DNA of 64,000 nucleotides, taken from assembly GCF_029892565.1 (NCBI RefSeq), contig NZ_JARXVH010000003.1, forward strand, positions 1-64,000. The letters are read 5' to 3'. Below the pieces are notes generated by a model. That model saw nothing but the letters and a program-made list of their open reading frames with translations, was not told the DNA's origin and did not search any database. The stretch comes from Streptomyces pseudovenezuelae (GTDB lineage: Bacteria; Actinomycetota; Actinomycetes; Streptomycetales; Streptomycetaceae). This document shows, piece after piece, positions 55,244 through 64,000 of the stretch (position 1 is its first letter; the number at the start of each line of letters is the position of its first letter). Made by a program: the position numbers and the translations under genes.

Positions 55244-55915
55244 TCAGCCGTGCCCGCCCGCCCGCACCAGACCCGTCTCGTACGCCAGGACAACTACCTG
55301 TACCCGGTCCCGGAGCCCCAGCTTGGTCAGTATGCGGCCGACGTGGGTCTTCACCGTGGCCTCGGAGAGGACCAGGTGGGCCGCGATCTCGCCGTTCGAG
55401 AGGCCCTGCGCGACCAGCACCATGACCTCGCGCTCACGGTCGGTGAGCCGCTCCAGTTCCTTGTGCTGCGGCTGTTTGCCGGCGCTCGGCAGCATCGGTG
55501 CGAACCGGTCGAGCAGCCGGCGGGTGGTCGACGGGGCCACCACCGCGTCGCCGCTGTGCACGGCGCGGATCGCGGCGAGGAGCTCGCCGGGCGGCACGTC
55601 CTTGAGCATGAACCCGGAGGCGCCGGCCTTGAGCCCGGAGAAGGCGTACTCGTCGAGGTCGAAGGTGGTCAGGATCAGCACCTTCGGCGGGTTGTCGTCC
55701 TGGCAGATGCGGCGGGTGGTCTCCACGCCGTCGAGCTTGGGCATCCGGACGTCCATCAGCACCACGTCGACGGTCGTCGCGCGCAGCACCTCAAGGGCCT
55801 CGACCCCGTCCCCCGCCTCGGCGACGACCTCCATGTCCGGCTGCGCCGCGAGCACCATCCGGAATCCGGTGCGCAGCAGCACCTGGTCGTCCACGAGCAT
55901 CACGCGGATCGTCAT
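55244..55915 (-). CDS. NarL-family response regulator
   Basis: A 223-residue two-component regulator. Receiver 1-120 with phosphoacceptor Asp in VVLMDVRMPKLDG and Lys in FMLKDVPPGELL; LuxR-type helix-turn-helix about 155-215 (LTDREREVMVLVAQGLSNGEIAAHLVLSEATVKTHVGRILTKLGL). ATG 55915 has AGAGG five bases upstream, so it is preferred over GTG 55939. It follows its kinase gene by 91 bp. Confidence 0.92.
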   Translation of the reverse strand: MTIRVMLVDDQVLLRTGFRMVLAAQPDMEVVAEAGDGVEALEVLRATTVDVVLMDVRMPKLDGVETTRRICQDDNPPKVLILTTFDLDEYAFSGLKAGASGFMLKDVPPGELLAAIRAVHSGDAVVAPSTTRRLLDRFAPMLPSAGKQPQHKELERLTDREREVMVLVAQGLSNGEIAAHLVLSEATVKTHVGRILTKLGLRDRVQVVVLAYETGLVRAGGHG

Positions 55916-56006
55916 CGGGGCCTCTTTCGTTCTCTTCACGTTTGCGTCGGCAGGGTCGTTGCATCGGGAGGATCGTTACAGGTGTCAGCGGGGGCGTACG
56001 TCTACG

Positions 56007-57209
56007 TCAGTGTGCGGGTTTCAGCGGCAGCAGCGCACTGATCCGGAATCCGCCGCCCGGGCGCGGGCCCGCGTCCAGGGTGCCGCCCACCATGCCGACC
56101 CGCTCGCGCATGCCGATCAGCCCATGCCCCTGGCCGTCGGCGCCGCCCTCCTCGTACAGCTCGTGCGGGGCGCCCTTGCCGTCGTCCTCGACGAGCAGCC
56201 CCAGGCCGTCGTCGAAGTAGACCAGCCGCACGCTGGCGCCCGTGTTGGGTCCGCCGTGCTTGCGGGTGTTGGTCAGCGCCTCCTGCACGATGCGGTACGC
56301 GGTCAGCTCGACGCCGCTGGGCAGCGGGCGCGGGGTGCCCTCGACCTTGAAGTCGACGGGCAGGCCGGAGGTACGGCACTGCGCGACCAGGTCGTCGATC
56401 TGCTCGACGTCGGGCTGCGGCACGTACTCGCCGGCCTCCTTGTGCTCGCCGGTGCGCAGGACGCCCAGCAGGCGGCGCATCTCGGCGAGGGCCTGGCGGC
56501 CGGTGGAGGAGATGGTCTCCAGGGCCTTCTTGGCCTGGTCGGGCGCGGAGTCCAGGACGTAGGCGGCGCCGTCGGCCTGCACCACCATCACCGACACGTT
56601 GTGCGCGACCACGTCGTGCAGCTCGCGCGCGATCCGGGCACGCTCGGCGGCCACCGCGACCTTCGCCTGCGCCTCGCGCTCCTTCTCCAGGCGGGCGTTG
56701 CGCTCCTCCAGCTGCTCGAAGTAGGCACGCCGCGTGCGCATCGAATCGCCCAGCACCCAGGCGAGCGCGAACGGCACCGTCTGGAAGACGACGACCGCCA
56801 GATTGCCCAGGACGCTCGTGTTGTCGTTGGGCCAGCGCAGGTGCGCCACCGTGGCCGCGCCCAGGCTGGCGACCAGCGCCAGCCGGGAGGCCCAGCGGGC
56901 GCCCGTGGCGGCCACCGTGTAGACGATCACCAGCATCGCGAAGTCGGCCGGTGTCACCGCGACGTCCAGCACCAGCTGCGCGATGCCCAGCCCCAGGGTC
57001 AGCAGCAGCATCTTCTCCGGCATCCGCCGGCGCAGCGCGATCACCAGGCTCAGCAGGAACGCGATGGGCACGATCGCGAGCTGCGCGTCGGTGCCCGAAT
57101 CCTCCGTACGAGCCGTCGCGCTCACCACAGAGATCCCGAACAGGAAGACGGCCCAGAAGGTGTCGACCCCGGTCGGGTTTCTGCGGAGGAAGTCATAGAG
57201 GCGCTGCAC
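56007..57209 (-). CDS. Sensor histidine kinase (HisKA_3 type)
   Basis: Partner of the following regulator. The 400-residue protein has five to six membrane helices in residues about 12-155, a coiled coil, the HisKA_3 phosphorylation motif ARELHDVVAHNVSVMVVQADGAAYVL with the phospho-His, and an HATPase domain with ALTNTRKHGG (N box) and GHGLIGMRERVGMVGGTLDAGPRPGGGF (G boxes). The lack of an outer sensor domain points to membrane or intracellular signals. Stimulus unknown. Confidence 0.92.
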   Translation of the reverse strand: MQRLYDFLRRNPTGVDTFWAVFLFGISVVSATARTEDSGTDAQLAIVPIAFLLSLVIALRRRMPEKMLLLTLGLGIAQLVLDVAVTPADFAMLVIVYTVAATGARWASRLALVASLGAATVAHLRWPNDNTSVLGNLAVVVFQTVPFALAWVLGDSMRTRRAYFEQLEERNARLEKEREAQAKVAVAAERARIARELHDVVAHNVSVMVVQADGAAYVLDSAPDQAKKALETISSTGRQALAEMRRLLGVLRTGEHKEAGEYVPQPDVEQIDDLVAQCRTSGLPVDFKVEGTPRPLPSGVELTAYRIVQEALTNTRKHGGPNTGASVRLVYFDDGLGLLVEDDGKGAPHELYEEGGADGQGHGLIGMRERVGMVGGTLDAGPRPGGGFRISALLPLKPAH

Positions 57210-57409
57210 GTAACCCAGCGTAGGGATGCGCGATGCGTGCAGGGGTCAACCGGAGGACCGATCCGTATCCGCCGCGCATACTCCCCAAGGTGGAGGCTCC
57301 GCTCTCCCGTTCGGGCAGGACCCGGGTTTCGGGACCGGGTCGGCGTCCACCAGGAGGCGCACTCCGGCATAGCCGACCTGATCCGAAAGGCAGGCCATAG
57401 CCTGACCCG

Positions 57410-58462
57410 GTGACGGAAGACATTGCGGACGAGACCGGCGAGTGGCACGGCTGGCGTACGGCGACGCATGACGCCCTCTACGGGCCGGGGGGTTTCTACC
57501 GGCGGCCCGAGGGGCCAGGAAAGCACTTCCGTACGTCGGTGCACGCCTCGCCGCTGTACGCGGAGGCCGTGGCGCGGCTGCTGTGCTGGGTCGACCGGGC
57601 ACTGGAGCGGCCCGACCCGCTGGACTTCGTGGACATGGCGGCGGGGCGCGGTGAGCTGGCCGTGGGCGTACTGGCCGCGCTGCCCCCCGATGTCGCCGCA
57701 CGCACGCGTGTCTACGCCGTCGAACTCGCCGACCGCCCCGCCGGCCTCGGCACCCGGATCGAGTGGCTGCCCGAGCCGCCGCGCCGGATCACCGGCCTGC
57801 TGTTCGCCAACGAGTGGCTGGACAACGTCCCGGCGGAGGTCGCCGAGGTGGACGCCGCCGGCACCCCCCGCCGGGTCCTCGTACGGCGGGACGGCGCCGA
57901 ACGCCTCGGGGAACCGGTGTGGGGCGCGGAGGCGCGCTGGCTCTCGCGATGGTGGCCGCTGCCGGCCGAGGAGGGTGTGCGCGCCGAGATAGGCCTGCCC
58001 CGGGACGAGGCGTGGGCCGACGCGGTCGCGGCGCTCGACCGGGGTCTCGCGGTCGCCGTCGACTACGCGCACACCGTGGACACGCGCCCCCCGTTCGGGA
58101 CGCTCACCGGTTTCCGCGAGGGGCGCGCGACGACCCCCGTGCCGGACGGCTCGTGCGACATCACGGCGCATGTCGCACTGGACGCCTGCGCGGCGCACGA
58201 GACAGCGCGCGCACTCCCCCCGGCACGCCTCCTCACCCAACGCGCCGCCCTGCGCGCCCTGGGCATCGCCAGCGCACGCCCCCCACTCACCATGGCGTCC
58301 ACCCACCCCGCGGCCTACGTACGCGCCCTCGCGAGCGCCGGCGAAGCCGCGGAACTCACGGCACCGGGCGGCCTGGGCGACTTCGGCTGGCTCCTGCAAC
58401 CGGTCGGCCTCCCGGACGCCCTCCTCGACAACGCGCTCTTCGAGGACGCACGCTCCGACTGA
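57410..58462 (+). CDS. MidA/NDUFAF7-family SAM-dependent methyltransferase
   Basis: A 350-residue enzyme of the DUF185 (MidA) family, whose eukaryotic member NDUFAF7 dimethylates an Arg of the NDUFS2 subunit of complex I. Visible: [31 protein letters not shown] near the start, the SAM loop [27 protein letters not shown] and the NEWLDNVP motif typical of the family. GTG 57410 is used. Its stop lies 27 bp from that of nuoD2, whose product carries the matching Arg, so NuoD is the likely substrate (inference). Confidence 0.87.
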   Translation: MTEDIADETGEWHGWRTATHDALYGPGGFYRRPEGPGKHFRTSVHASPLYAEAVARLLCWVDRALERPDPLDFVDMAAGRGELAVGVLAALPPDVAARTRVYAVELADRPAGLGTRIEWLPEPPRRITGLLFANEWLDNVPAEVAEVDAAGTPRRVLVRRDGAERLGEPVWGAEARWLSRWWPLPAEEGVRAEIGLPRDEAWADAVAALDRGLAVAVDYAHTVDTRPPFGTLTGFREGRATTPVPDGSCDITAHVALDACAAHETARALPPARLLTQRAALRALGIASARPPLTMASTHPAAYVRALASAGEAAELTAPGGLGDFGWLLQPVGLPDALLDNALFEDARSD

Positions 58463-58489
58463 CGTTCGAAACCCCGAACCCGTCCCTGA

Positions 58490-59650
58490 CTACTTGTCGA
58501 TGTCCCCGACCACGAAGAACAGCGACCCCAGGATCGCCACCATGTCCGCGACCAGCGTGCCCGGCAGCAGTTCCGCGAGGGCCTGGATGTTGTTGTACGA
58601 GGCCGAGCGCAGCTTCAGCCGGTACGGGGTCTTCTCGCCCTTGCTGACGAGGTAGTAGCCGTTGATGCCGAGGGGGTTCTCGGTCCACGCGTACGTGTGC
58701 CCCTCGGGCGCCTTCAGGACCTTCGGGAGCCGCTGGTTGATCGGCCCGGGCTCCAGCTCGGCGAGCCGGTCGAGGCAGGCGTCGGCGAGGTCGAGGGCGT
58801 TGTGGGTCTGCTCCAGGAGCACCTCGAAGCGGGCGAGACAGTCGCCCTCCTGACGCGTGACGACCTTCAGGGTGTCCTGCAGCTCGCCGTACGCGAGGTA
58901 CGGCTCGTCGCGGCGCAGGTCGAAGTCGACGCCCGAGGCGCGGGCGACGGGCCCGCTCACGCCGTACGCGTGCACGGCCCGCGGCGACAGCACGCCCACG
59001 CCCCGCGTGCGCCCCCGGAAGATCTCGTTGCCGAGCACCAGGTCGTCGAACCGGTCCATACGGGAGCGCACGGCGGCCACGGCCTCACGCGCGCGTGCCG
59101 CCCAGCCCGCCGGCAGGTCCTCCTTGAGCCCTCCGACCCGGTTGAACATGTAGTGCATGCGCCCGCCGGAGACCTCCTCCATGACGTTCTGGAGCACCTC
59201 GCGCTCCCGGAACGCGTAGAAGACCGGGGTGATGCCGCCCAGCTCCAGCGGGTACGAGCCGAGGAACATCAGGTGGTTGAGCACCCGGTTCAGCTCGGCG
59301 AGCAGCGTGCGCGTCCACACCGCGCGTGGGGGGACCTCCATGCCGAGCATGCGCTCCACGGCGAGGACCACACCGAGCTCGTTCGAGAAGGCCGACAGCC
59401 AGTCGTGCCGGTTGGCGAGCATGATGATCTGGCGGTAGTCGCGCGCCTCGAAGAGCTTCTCGGCGCCCCGGTGCATATAGCCGATCACCGGCTCCGCGCG
59501 CATGATGCGCTCGCCGTCGAGGACCAGCCGCAGCCTGAGCACACCGTGCGTGGACGGGTGCTGAGGGCCGATGTTGAGCACCATGTCCGTGCTCTCCGCG
59601 GCACCGCCGACACCGACCGTGGTCTCCGTCGTCCCCGTCGTAGGAGTCAT
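58490..59650 (-). CDS. nuoD2: NADH dehydrogenase subunit NuoD (stand-alone paralogue)
   Basis: Homologue of the 49-kDa subunit of complex I, 386 residues, a near-full-length copy. [22 protein letters not shown] and [16 protein letters not shown] (Arg61 in HRG), [14 protein letters not shown] and [21 protein letters not shown] C-terminal [16 protein letters not shown] all match. Other nuo genes are not adjacent, so it is a second copy outside the main operon, as in S. coelicolor. Its exact role is unclear; it may form a partial module or replace NuoD. Confidence 0.93.
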   Translation of the reverse strand: MTPTTGTTETTVGVGGAAESTDMVLNIGPQHPSTHGVLRLRLVLDGERIMRAEPVIGYMHRGAEKLFEARDYRQIIMLANRHDWLSAFSNELGVVLAVERMLGMEVPPRAVWTRTLLAELNRVLNHLMFLGSYPLELGGITPVFYAFREREVLQNVMEEVSGGRMHYMFNRVGGLKEDLPAGWAARAREAVAAVRSRMDRFDDLVLGNEIFRGRTRGVGVLSPRAVHAYGVSGPVARASGVDFDLRRDEPYLAYGELQDTLKVVTRQEGDCLARFEVLLEQTHNALDLADACLDRLAELEPGPINQRLPKVLKAPEGHTYAWTENPLGINGYYLVSKGEKTPYRLKLRSASYNNIQALAELLPGTLVADMVAILGSLFFVVGDIDK

Positions 59651-59669
59651 GGACACAGTCTGTCCTACG

Positions 59670-59675
59670 TACGCT
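59670..59675 (+). promoter_or_regulatory. -10 box for a leaderless start
   Basis: TACGCT six bases ahead of ATG 59682, no ribosome-binding site. Confidence 0.45.
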
Positions 59676-59681
59676 GGCCGT

Positions 59682-60194
59682 ATGGAGACGGGGAGCGCGC
59701 GCGACGCGGGCACGGCGGGGGACGAGACGGCGGGGCCCGTGTGGAGCGGACTGCCGCCGGGACTGCTGCGGATGCGACGGCTGTTGCTGGTGGTGTGGCT
59801 GGGGCTGATCGCCGTGGCCATCGGACTGCTGCTCGGGCTGCTCGCCGGCCCCGTCTGGGCCGGGTTCGCGCTGCTGCCGCTGGCCCTCATGGCCTGGGGC
59901 TGGGTGCTCCTTGGCCGCAACTGGCGCTCCTGGCGGTACGCCGAGCGCGCCGACGACCTGCTGCTCAGCCGGGGCGTGCTGTGGCGCGAGGAGACGGTCG
60001 TGCCGTACGGGCGGATGCAACTGGTCGAGGTGACCTCCGGGCCCGTGGAGCGGCACTTCGGGCTGGCCAGCGTGCAGCTGCACACGGCCGCCGCGGCGAC
60101 CGACGCGACCATCCCGGGGCTCGACCCGGCCGAGGCGGAACGGCTGCGCGACCGGCTCACCGAGCTCGGCGAGGCCCGATCGGCGGGGCTGTGA
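59682..60194 (+). CDS. PH-domain membrane protein (YdbS-like)
   Basis: A 170-residue protein with two membrane helices (about 35-80) and a bacterial PH (bPH2) domain starting around [55 protein letters not shown]. The family is typified by B. subtilis YdbS. ATG 59682 is chosen because TACGCT lies six bases upstream. The stop overlaps the next gene's start by 4 bp. Confidence 0.85.
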   Translation: METGSARDAGTAGDETAGPVWSGLPPGLLRMRRLLLVVWLGLIAVAIGLLLGLLAGPVWAGFALLPLALMAWGWVLLGRNWRSWRYAERADDLLLSRGVLWREETVVPYGRMQLVEVTSGPVERHFGLASVQLHTAAAATDATIPGLDPAEAERLRDRLTELGEARSAGL

Positions 60195-61528
60195 CGACGC
60201 CGGGCGTCGACGGCGCCGTACGGGAGAAGCCGCCGCTCGCCGAGCACAGGCTGCACCCCGTGACGCCGCTGCGGCGGGCGTGGGCGCCGGTGGCCGTGCT
60301 GATCGGGTGGGCCGTGCACGACCCGGACCAGGCGCAGCGCCAGTTGACCAGGCTGACGTCCACCACCTTGGTGATCGCGCTCGCCGTGCTCGTCCCGGCC
60401 GCCGCCCTGTACGGCTTCCTCACCTGGTGGTTCACGCACTTCGCGGTCACGGACTCCGAACTGCGCATACGGACCGGCCTGTTGTTCCGGCGCACCGCGC
60501 ACATCCGCCTCGAACGCATCCAGGCCGTCGACATCACCCAGCCGCTCCTCGCGCGCGTGGCGGGCGTCGCCAAGCTGAAGCTCGACGTCATAGGGACCGA
60601 CAAGAAGGACGAGCTGGCCTTCCTGGGAGCGGACCAGGCGCGTGCGCTGCGCGCGGAACTGCTGGCGCGCGCCGCCGGTTTCGCCCCCGAGACCGCGCAC
60701 GAGGTCGGCGAGGCGCCGGCGCGCCAGCTGATGCGCACGCCCCCGCTCGACCTCGCGATCTCCGTCCTGCTGACGGGCGCCACCTGGGGCTCCCTCGCCG
60801 CCGCCCTCGTCGTACCGCCCCTGCTGTGGTTCGCCACCCACAGCGTGTGGACGGTCCTCGCGACCGGCCTGCCGCTGCTGGGCGCGGCGGGCGCGAGCAG
60901 TGTGGGGCGCTTCGTCGGGGAGTACGACTGGACGGTGGGCGAGTCGCCGGACGGGCTGCGCATCGACCACGGCCTCCTGGACCGTACGCACGAGACCGTG
61001 CCGCCCGGGCGCGTGCAGACCGTGCGGATCGTGGAGCCGCTGCTGTGGCGGCGGCGCGGCTGGGTGCGGGTGGAGCTGGACGTGGCCGGCTCGTCCAACT
61101 CCGTGCTCGTGCCGGTGGCCCCGCGCGAGATCGCCGAGTCGGTCATCGCGCGCGTGCTGCCCGGCGTGCGCGTGTCGGAGGCCGCGTCGCTGTCCCGCCC
61201 GCCGCGCCGGGCCGGGCGCTGCATGCCGCTGTGGTGGCGCGGATACGGAATCGCCGTCACCGACACCGTGTTCGCCACCCGGCACGGCCTGCTCAGGCGC
61301 AGTCTGGCGCTGGTTCCGCACGCCAAGGTGCAGAGCGTACGGCTGGCTCAGGGGCCCTGGAAGCGGCTGTGGGGCCTCGCCGACGTCCATGTGGACACGG
61401 GGGCCAACAAGACCGTCACGGCGCGTCTGCGGGACGCCGAGGAGGCCGCGGAGCTGCTGCGGGGGCAGGCGGAGAGGTCACGCACGGGACGCCGCGACGC
61501 CCTGCCGGACCGCTGGATGGTGTCGTAG
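60191..61528 (+). CDS. PH-domain membrane protein (YdbT-like)
   Basis: A 445-residue partner of the previous gene. It has about four membrane helices (around 60-85 and 185-240) and two bPH2 domains: one around [52 protein letters not shown] and a C-terminal one ([54 protein letters not shown]). B. subtilis YdbS/YdbT pairs are linked to resistance to antimicrobial peptides such as amylocyclicin, so an envelope role is likely. GTG 60191 is coupled to the previous stop. Confidence 0.87.
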   Translation: MTTPGVDGAVREKPPLAEHRLHPVTPLRRAWAPVAVLIGWAVHDPDQAQRQLTRLTSTTLVIALAVLVPAAALYGFLTWWFTHFAVTDSELRIRTGLLFRRTAHIRLERIQAVDITQPLLARVAGVAKLKLDVIGTDKKDELAFLGADQARALRAELLARAAGFAPETAHEVGEAPARQLMRTPPLDLAISVLLTGATWGSLAAALVVPPLLWFATHSVWTVLATGLPLLGAAGASSVGRFVGEYDWTVGESPDGLRIDHGLLDRTHETVPPGRVQTVRIVEPLLWRRRGWVRVELDVAGSSNSVLVPVAPREIAESVIARVLPGVRVSEAASLSRPPRRAGRCMPLWWRGYGIAVTDTVFATRHGLLRRSLALVPHAKVQSVRLAQGPWKRLWGLADVHVDTGANKTVTARLRDAEEAAELLRGQAERSRTGRRDALPDRWMVS

Positions 61529-61578
61529 GCCGACCGTCCCCGGCACCGCCCGCGTGCCGGAGACTCTGCCGGAATCCG

Positions 61579-63090
61579 TCAGGAGACCGCGCTGCGTACG
61601 GTCCGCAGGCCCTGCAGGTCGATCTGTTCCGTCTCGTCGTGGGCCGTCAGGTCGATCACCTGGCCGATGCCGCGCGACTGCTCGTCGGCCGGCTTGAACT
61701 CCGCCTCCGCCTCGGCCTTGTGCAGGGCGAGCGCCTCGTGGCCGACCACGTCGGCGAGGTCCTCGTTCTGCACGACGTCCAGGGCGCCGTGCGCGATCTC
61801 GCTCTTCGTACCGAAGAAGTCGAACCCGCCCTCGACGGACGGGCGCCGCACGGGCGTCGCCGGCACCACGGCCACCGCGGTCGGTGCGACGAAGTGACCC
61901 GAGGGCTGCTGCACAGGCGCGGACTGGGCGGGCCTGACCGAAGTGCCGGCGGTCGCGCGCTCATGCCCGTCGACCGCCTCGGGCTTCCCCTGCGCCTCGT
62001 CCTCCTGCGCAGCGGCCTCCGTACCGGAACCGGCGGCGGCCTCGGGCGCGGCGGCGACCGGCCCGGCCGCCGCGGTGGCGGCACCGGCCTTCGCCTTCAC
62101 CGGCTCGCGCTTCGCGGGGCGCCGCCCCTTCGTGGGACCGTCGCCCTTCGGGGAGTCGTCGTCCTCGGGGAACTCGTCGTCGTCCTCGTCGGCCACCGCG
62201 TCGCCCTGGGGAGCGGCGTCGTCCTGGGAGCCGTCCTCGGCCTCCACGACCTCTGCGTCCGCCTCGGCCTCGGCAGCCTCTTCGAGCTCGTCTTCGGCCT
62301 CGTCCTCGTCGTCCTCGGCCGTCGCCGCGTCGTCGTCCTTCGGAGAACCGTCGGCGTCCCCGTCGAACTTCTTCAGCGCCGCCTTCGCCCGCAGGAACAG
62401 GTGCGAGCCCTCCGGCGAGAACACCGCTGTGGCCGCCGGCTTCTCGTCGTCATCGTCATCGGTGTCGCTGTCGTCGGTGTTCTCGGTGTTCTCGGTGTTC
62501 TCGACACCCTCGGCGAGCTCCGCGTCCTCCAGCTCGTCCGCGTCCACCGAGGCAGCCACAGCCTCGGTCTCCGCCTCGGAGCCGGCGTTCTCCGCGGTCT
62601 CGTCGTCCGCGTCCGCCAGTTCGGGCGCCGGATCCGCGGCCTCTATCTCCAGCAGGCGGCGGCCCTCCAGGGCGCTCGCGCGCTCGGTCTCGGCCGTCGC
62701 GTACCGGCGCAGCAGAGCCGCGTGCTCGTTGCGCAGGCCCGCCAGTTCCGCGCGCTTGCCCCGGAGCCGCTGCTCCAGCTTGGTGCGCAGCTCGCGCGAC
62801 TCGTCGAGGTCGGTCTCCAGCTCGGCGATCCGCTCCTCGTGCCGCCAGTCGTCGCTCGCCCGCGCGCGCGTGAGGTCCGCGACCTGTTTGCCCGCCTGGG
62901 CGTCCCAGCGCCGCATGACGGCCGCGCCGACGACCGCCGTGGCCGCGGCGAACGCGGCTATGACGCGTAGCACGGACGATTGTGTGAACACCCACGGGCC
63001 GAAGGCGCAGACTAGCGAGACGCCCGCTATCGCCGACGGGGGCAGCAGCCTGTGCAAGGGCGGTGAATGGCGATGACGTCCACGTGGCAT
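61579..63090 (-). CDS. Acidic coiled-coil membrane protein
   Basis: A 503-residue protein of unknown function. Two membrane helices near the N-terminus (about 18-62) lead into a coiled coil (about 75-150, RIAELETDLDESRELRTKLEQRLRGKRAELAGLRNE) and a long disordered, strongly acidic region (DDDDDEKPAAT, EAEADAEVVEAEDGSQDD) with basic KGRRPAKREPVKAKAGA in the middle. The end SRGIGQVIDLTAHDETEQIDLQGLR is a conserved-looking short motif. ATG 63090 follows TAAGTT by seven bases, so it is leaderless. Confidence 0.8.
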   Translation of the reverse strand: MPRGRHRHSPPLHRLLPPSAIAGVSLVCAFGPWVFTQSSVLRVIAAFAAATAVVGAAVMRRWDAQAGKQVADLTRARASDDWRHEERIAELETDLDESRELRTKLEQRLRGKRAELAGLRNEHAALLRRYATAETERASALEGRRLLEIEAADPAPELADADDETAENAGSEAETEAVAASVDADELEDAELAEGVENTENTENTDDSDTDDDDDEKPAATAVFSPEGSHLFLRAKAALKKFDGDADGSPKDDDAATAEDDEDEAEDELEEAAEAEADAEVVEAEDGSQDDAAPQGDAVADEDDDEFPEDDDSPKGDGPTKGRRPAKREPVKAKAGAATAAAGPVAAAPEAAAGSGTEAAAQEDEAQGKPEAVDGHERATAGTSVRPAQSAPVQQPSGHFVAPTAVAVVPATPVRRPSVEGGFDFFGTKSEIAHGALDVVQNEDLADVVGHEALALHKAEAEAEFKPADEQSRGIGQVIDLTAHDETEQIDLQGLRTVRSAVS

Positions 63091-63097
63091 GGCCAGA

Positions 63098-63103
63098 AAC
63101 TTA
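63098..63103 (-). promoter_or_regulatory. -10 box for the acidic membrane protein
   Basis: Minus-strand TAAGTT seven bases before ATG 63090. Confidence 0.45.
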
Positions 63104-63271
63104 CCGCGCGTAGGCGAACGTTGGTGCCCCGCCCCGTAAAAACACAGCCATACCGAAACGTTCACAGGGCATCAGGAATTACGGTCGCCCGAATTCGGCA
63201 AGATCGACAATGCCCGACGCCCTTGCCGAGCCGCCTCTCGAACCCCTCTCCAGCCCCTCTCCAGCCCCTTG

Positions 63272-64000
63272 TCAGCGGTCGCTCAGCCGCCCGCTGATCC
63301 ACTGGAGCGTCGCCGGAATCTCCCGTCGCCAGGTGTTGAAGTTGTGCCCGCCGCTTTCGAGGATGATCGACGAGATCCGGGTCAGCTTGGTCTTCCGTAC
63401 GCGCTCTATGAACTTCAGTGTGTCCCGGTAGTTGGATTCCCCGATCCGGCTGCTGGTGACAAGTAGTGAAGTGTCGGGCGCGGGCGCGTGCTTGAGGAAC
63501 CACCACAGGTCGGCGCGGTCACGCAGCCTCTTGTCTCCCTGGAAGAGATCGCCCGTGGTGGGGTCGATCGGCGCCTTGTAGTACGGCGACAGACCCGCCC
63601 CCGCCGCGTACGACCCGGGGTGGTGCATGGCGAGCTTGAGTGCGCAGTAGCCGCCCGTGGAGTCGCCGATGATTCCCCAGGAGCCCGGTTTCGCGCCCAC
63701 CCGGTAGTGCGCGAGCACGGCCTCGGGCAGGTCTTTCGCGAAGAACGTCTCGGTCTGCGGCCCGCCGGGGACATCCACGCACTCGGTGTCCCGGGGCGGT
63801 GCCACCGTCGGCCGCATCATCACCAGGATCATCGGCTGCATACGGCCGTCCTTCGCGAGTTTCTGGGCCGCGCGCGGGTAGTGCAGCTTGTCCACGAGCG
63901 CCTTCGCGGTACCCGGATATCCGGTGAGGACGACGGCCGCGGGAAAAGTACGCGCGCGATAGCGGGCCTGGAAGTACTCCGGCGGGAGATACACGTACGC
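63272..64000 (-). CDS. Esterase/alpha-beta hydrolase, cut by the window end
   Basis: C-terminal part of an esterase-D-type alpha/beta hydrolase (242 residues visible). Nucleophile elbow GDSTGG (in SWGIIGDSTGGYCALKLAMHHPG), a GLSPYYKAPID region and the catalytic His in ESGGHNFNTWRREI. The frame stays open to the right edge, so the start lies outside. No signal peptide can be judged. Relatives act on short-chain or carbohydrate esters. Confidence 0.85.
   Translation of the reverse strand, partial: AYVYLPPEYFQARYRARTFPAAVVLTGYPGTAKALVDKLHYPRAAQKLAKDGRMQPMILVMMRPTVAPPRDTECVDVPGGPQTETFFAKDLPEAVLAHYRVGAKPGSWGIIGDSTGGYCALKLAMHHPGSYAAGAGLSPYYKAPIDPTTGDLFQGDKRLRDRADLWWFLKHAPAPDTSLLVTSSRIGESNYRDTLKFIERVRKTKLTRISSIILESGGHNFNTWRREIPATLQWISGRLSDR

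Overview
The window reads as a chromosomal core segment of a Streptomyces species: very high GC with strong third-position bias, many GTG starts, 4-bp overlapping operons, TANNNT -10 boxes six or seven bases ahead of leaderless starts, and actinomycete genes such as lsr2, clpC, disA-radA, sigE-cseABC and a stand-alone nuoD. Gene content and order match what I remember of the S. coelicolor interval from trpS1 (SCO3334) to about SCO3397; that match is from memory, not a search. No insertion sequence, prophage, integrase, CRISPR array, tRNA or rRNA gene was seen.
Layout. 1-9.3 kb: an attenuator-controlled tryptophanyl-tRNA synthetase, a GlxA-type AraC regulator, an isochorismatase-like hydrolase, proC, an ABC-2 exporter, a SulP permease, a methyltransferase and two small hypotheticals. 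9.3-18.6 kb: a receptor-like Ser/Thr kinase, ilvD, a TIM-barrel isomerase coupled to a TetR regulator, a Ppx/GppA phosphatase, a Cys-rich protein and an unusual membrane protein joining sigma-like, zinc-finger and BACON segments. 18.8-27.2 kb: DNA repair and envelope stress (radA, disA, mutY, sigE-cseA-cseB-cseC). 27.4-32.5 kb: a small AraC/glyoxalase/methyltransferase operon, a TetR-MFS efflux pair with three operator copies, and an M23 peptidase with a terminator in its leader. 32.8-40.1 kb: two tandem NACHT NTPases with leucine-rich C-termini, a secreted HAD phosphatase and a trypco2-domain protein; this is the strongest candidate for a conflict (immune) system. 40.2-46.5 kb: clpC with two ClgR-type boxes, lsr2, an acetyltransferase, a BlaI-type repressor and small proteins. 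46.7-52.1 kb: a translationally coupled cofactor operon (DUF2520 protein, panC, nadB, nadC, coaX). 52.2-64 kb: a threonine-aldolase-like lyase behind DnaA boxes, an ArsR regulator with a perfect operator, a two-component system, a MidA methyltransferase facing nuoD2, a PH-domain membrane pair, an acidic membrane protein and an esterase cut by the window end.
Links between genes: sigE-cseABC forms an envelope-stress circuit; panC and coaX (CoA) share a transcript with nadB and nadC (NAD); MidA's eukaryotic homologue methylates the NuoD-equivalent subunit of complex I, and the two genes are neighbours here; the NACHT pair and trypco2 belong to families repeatedly tied to NTP-dependent conflict systems.
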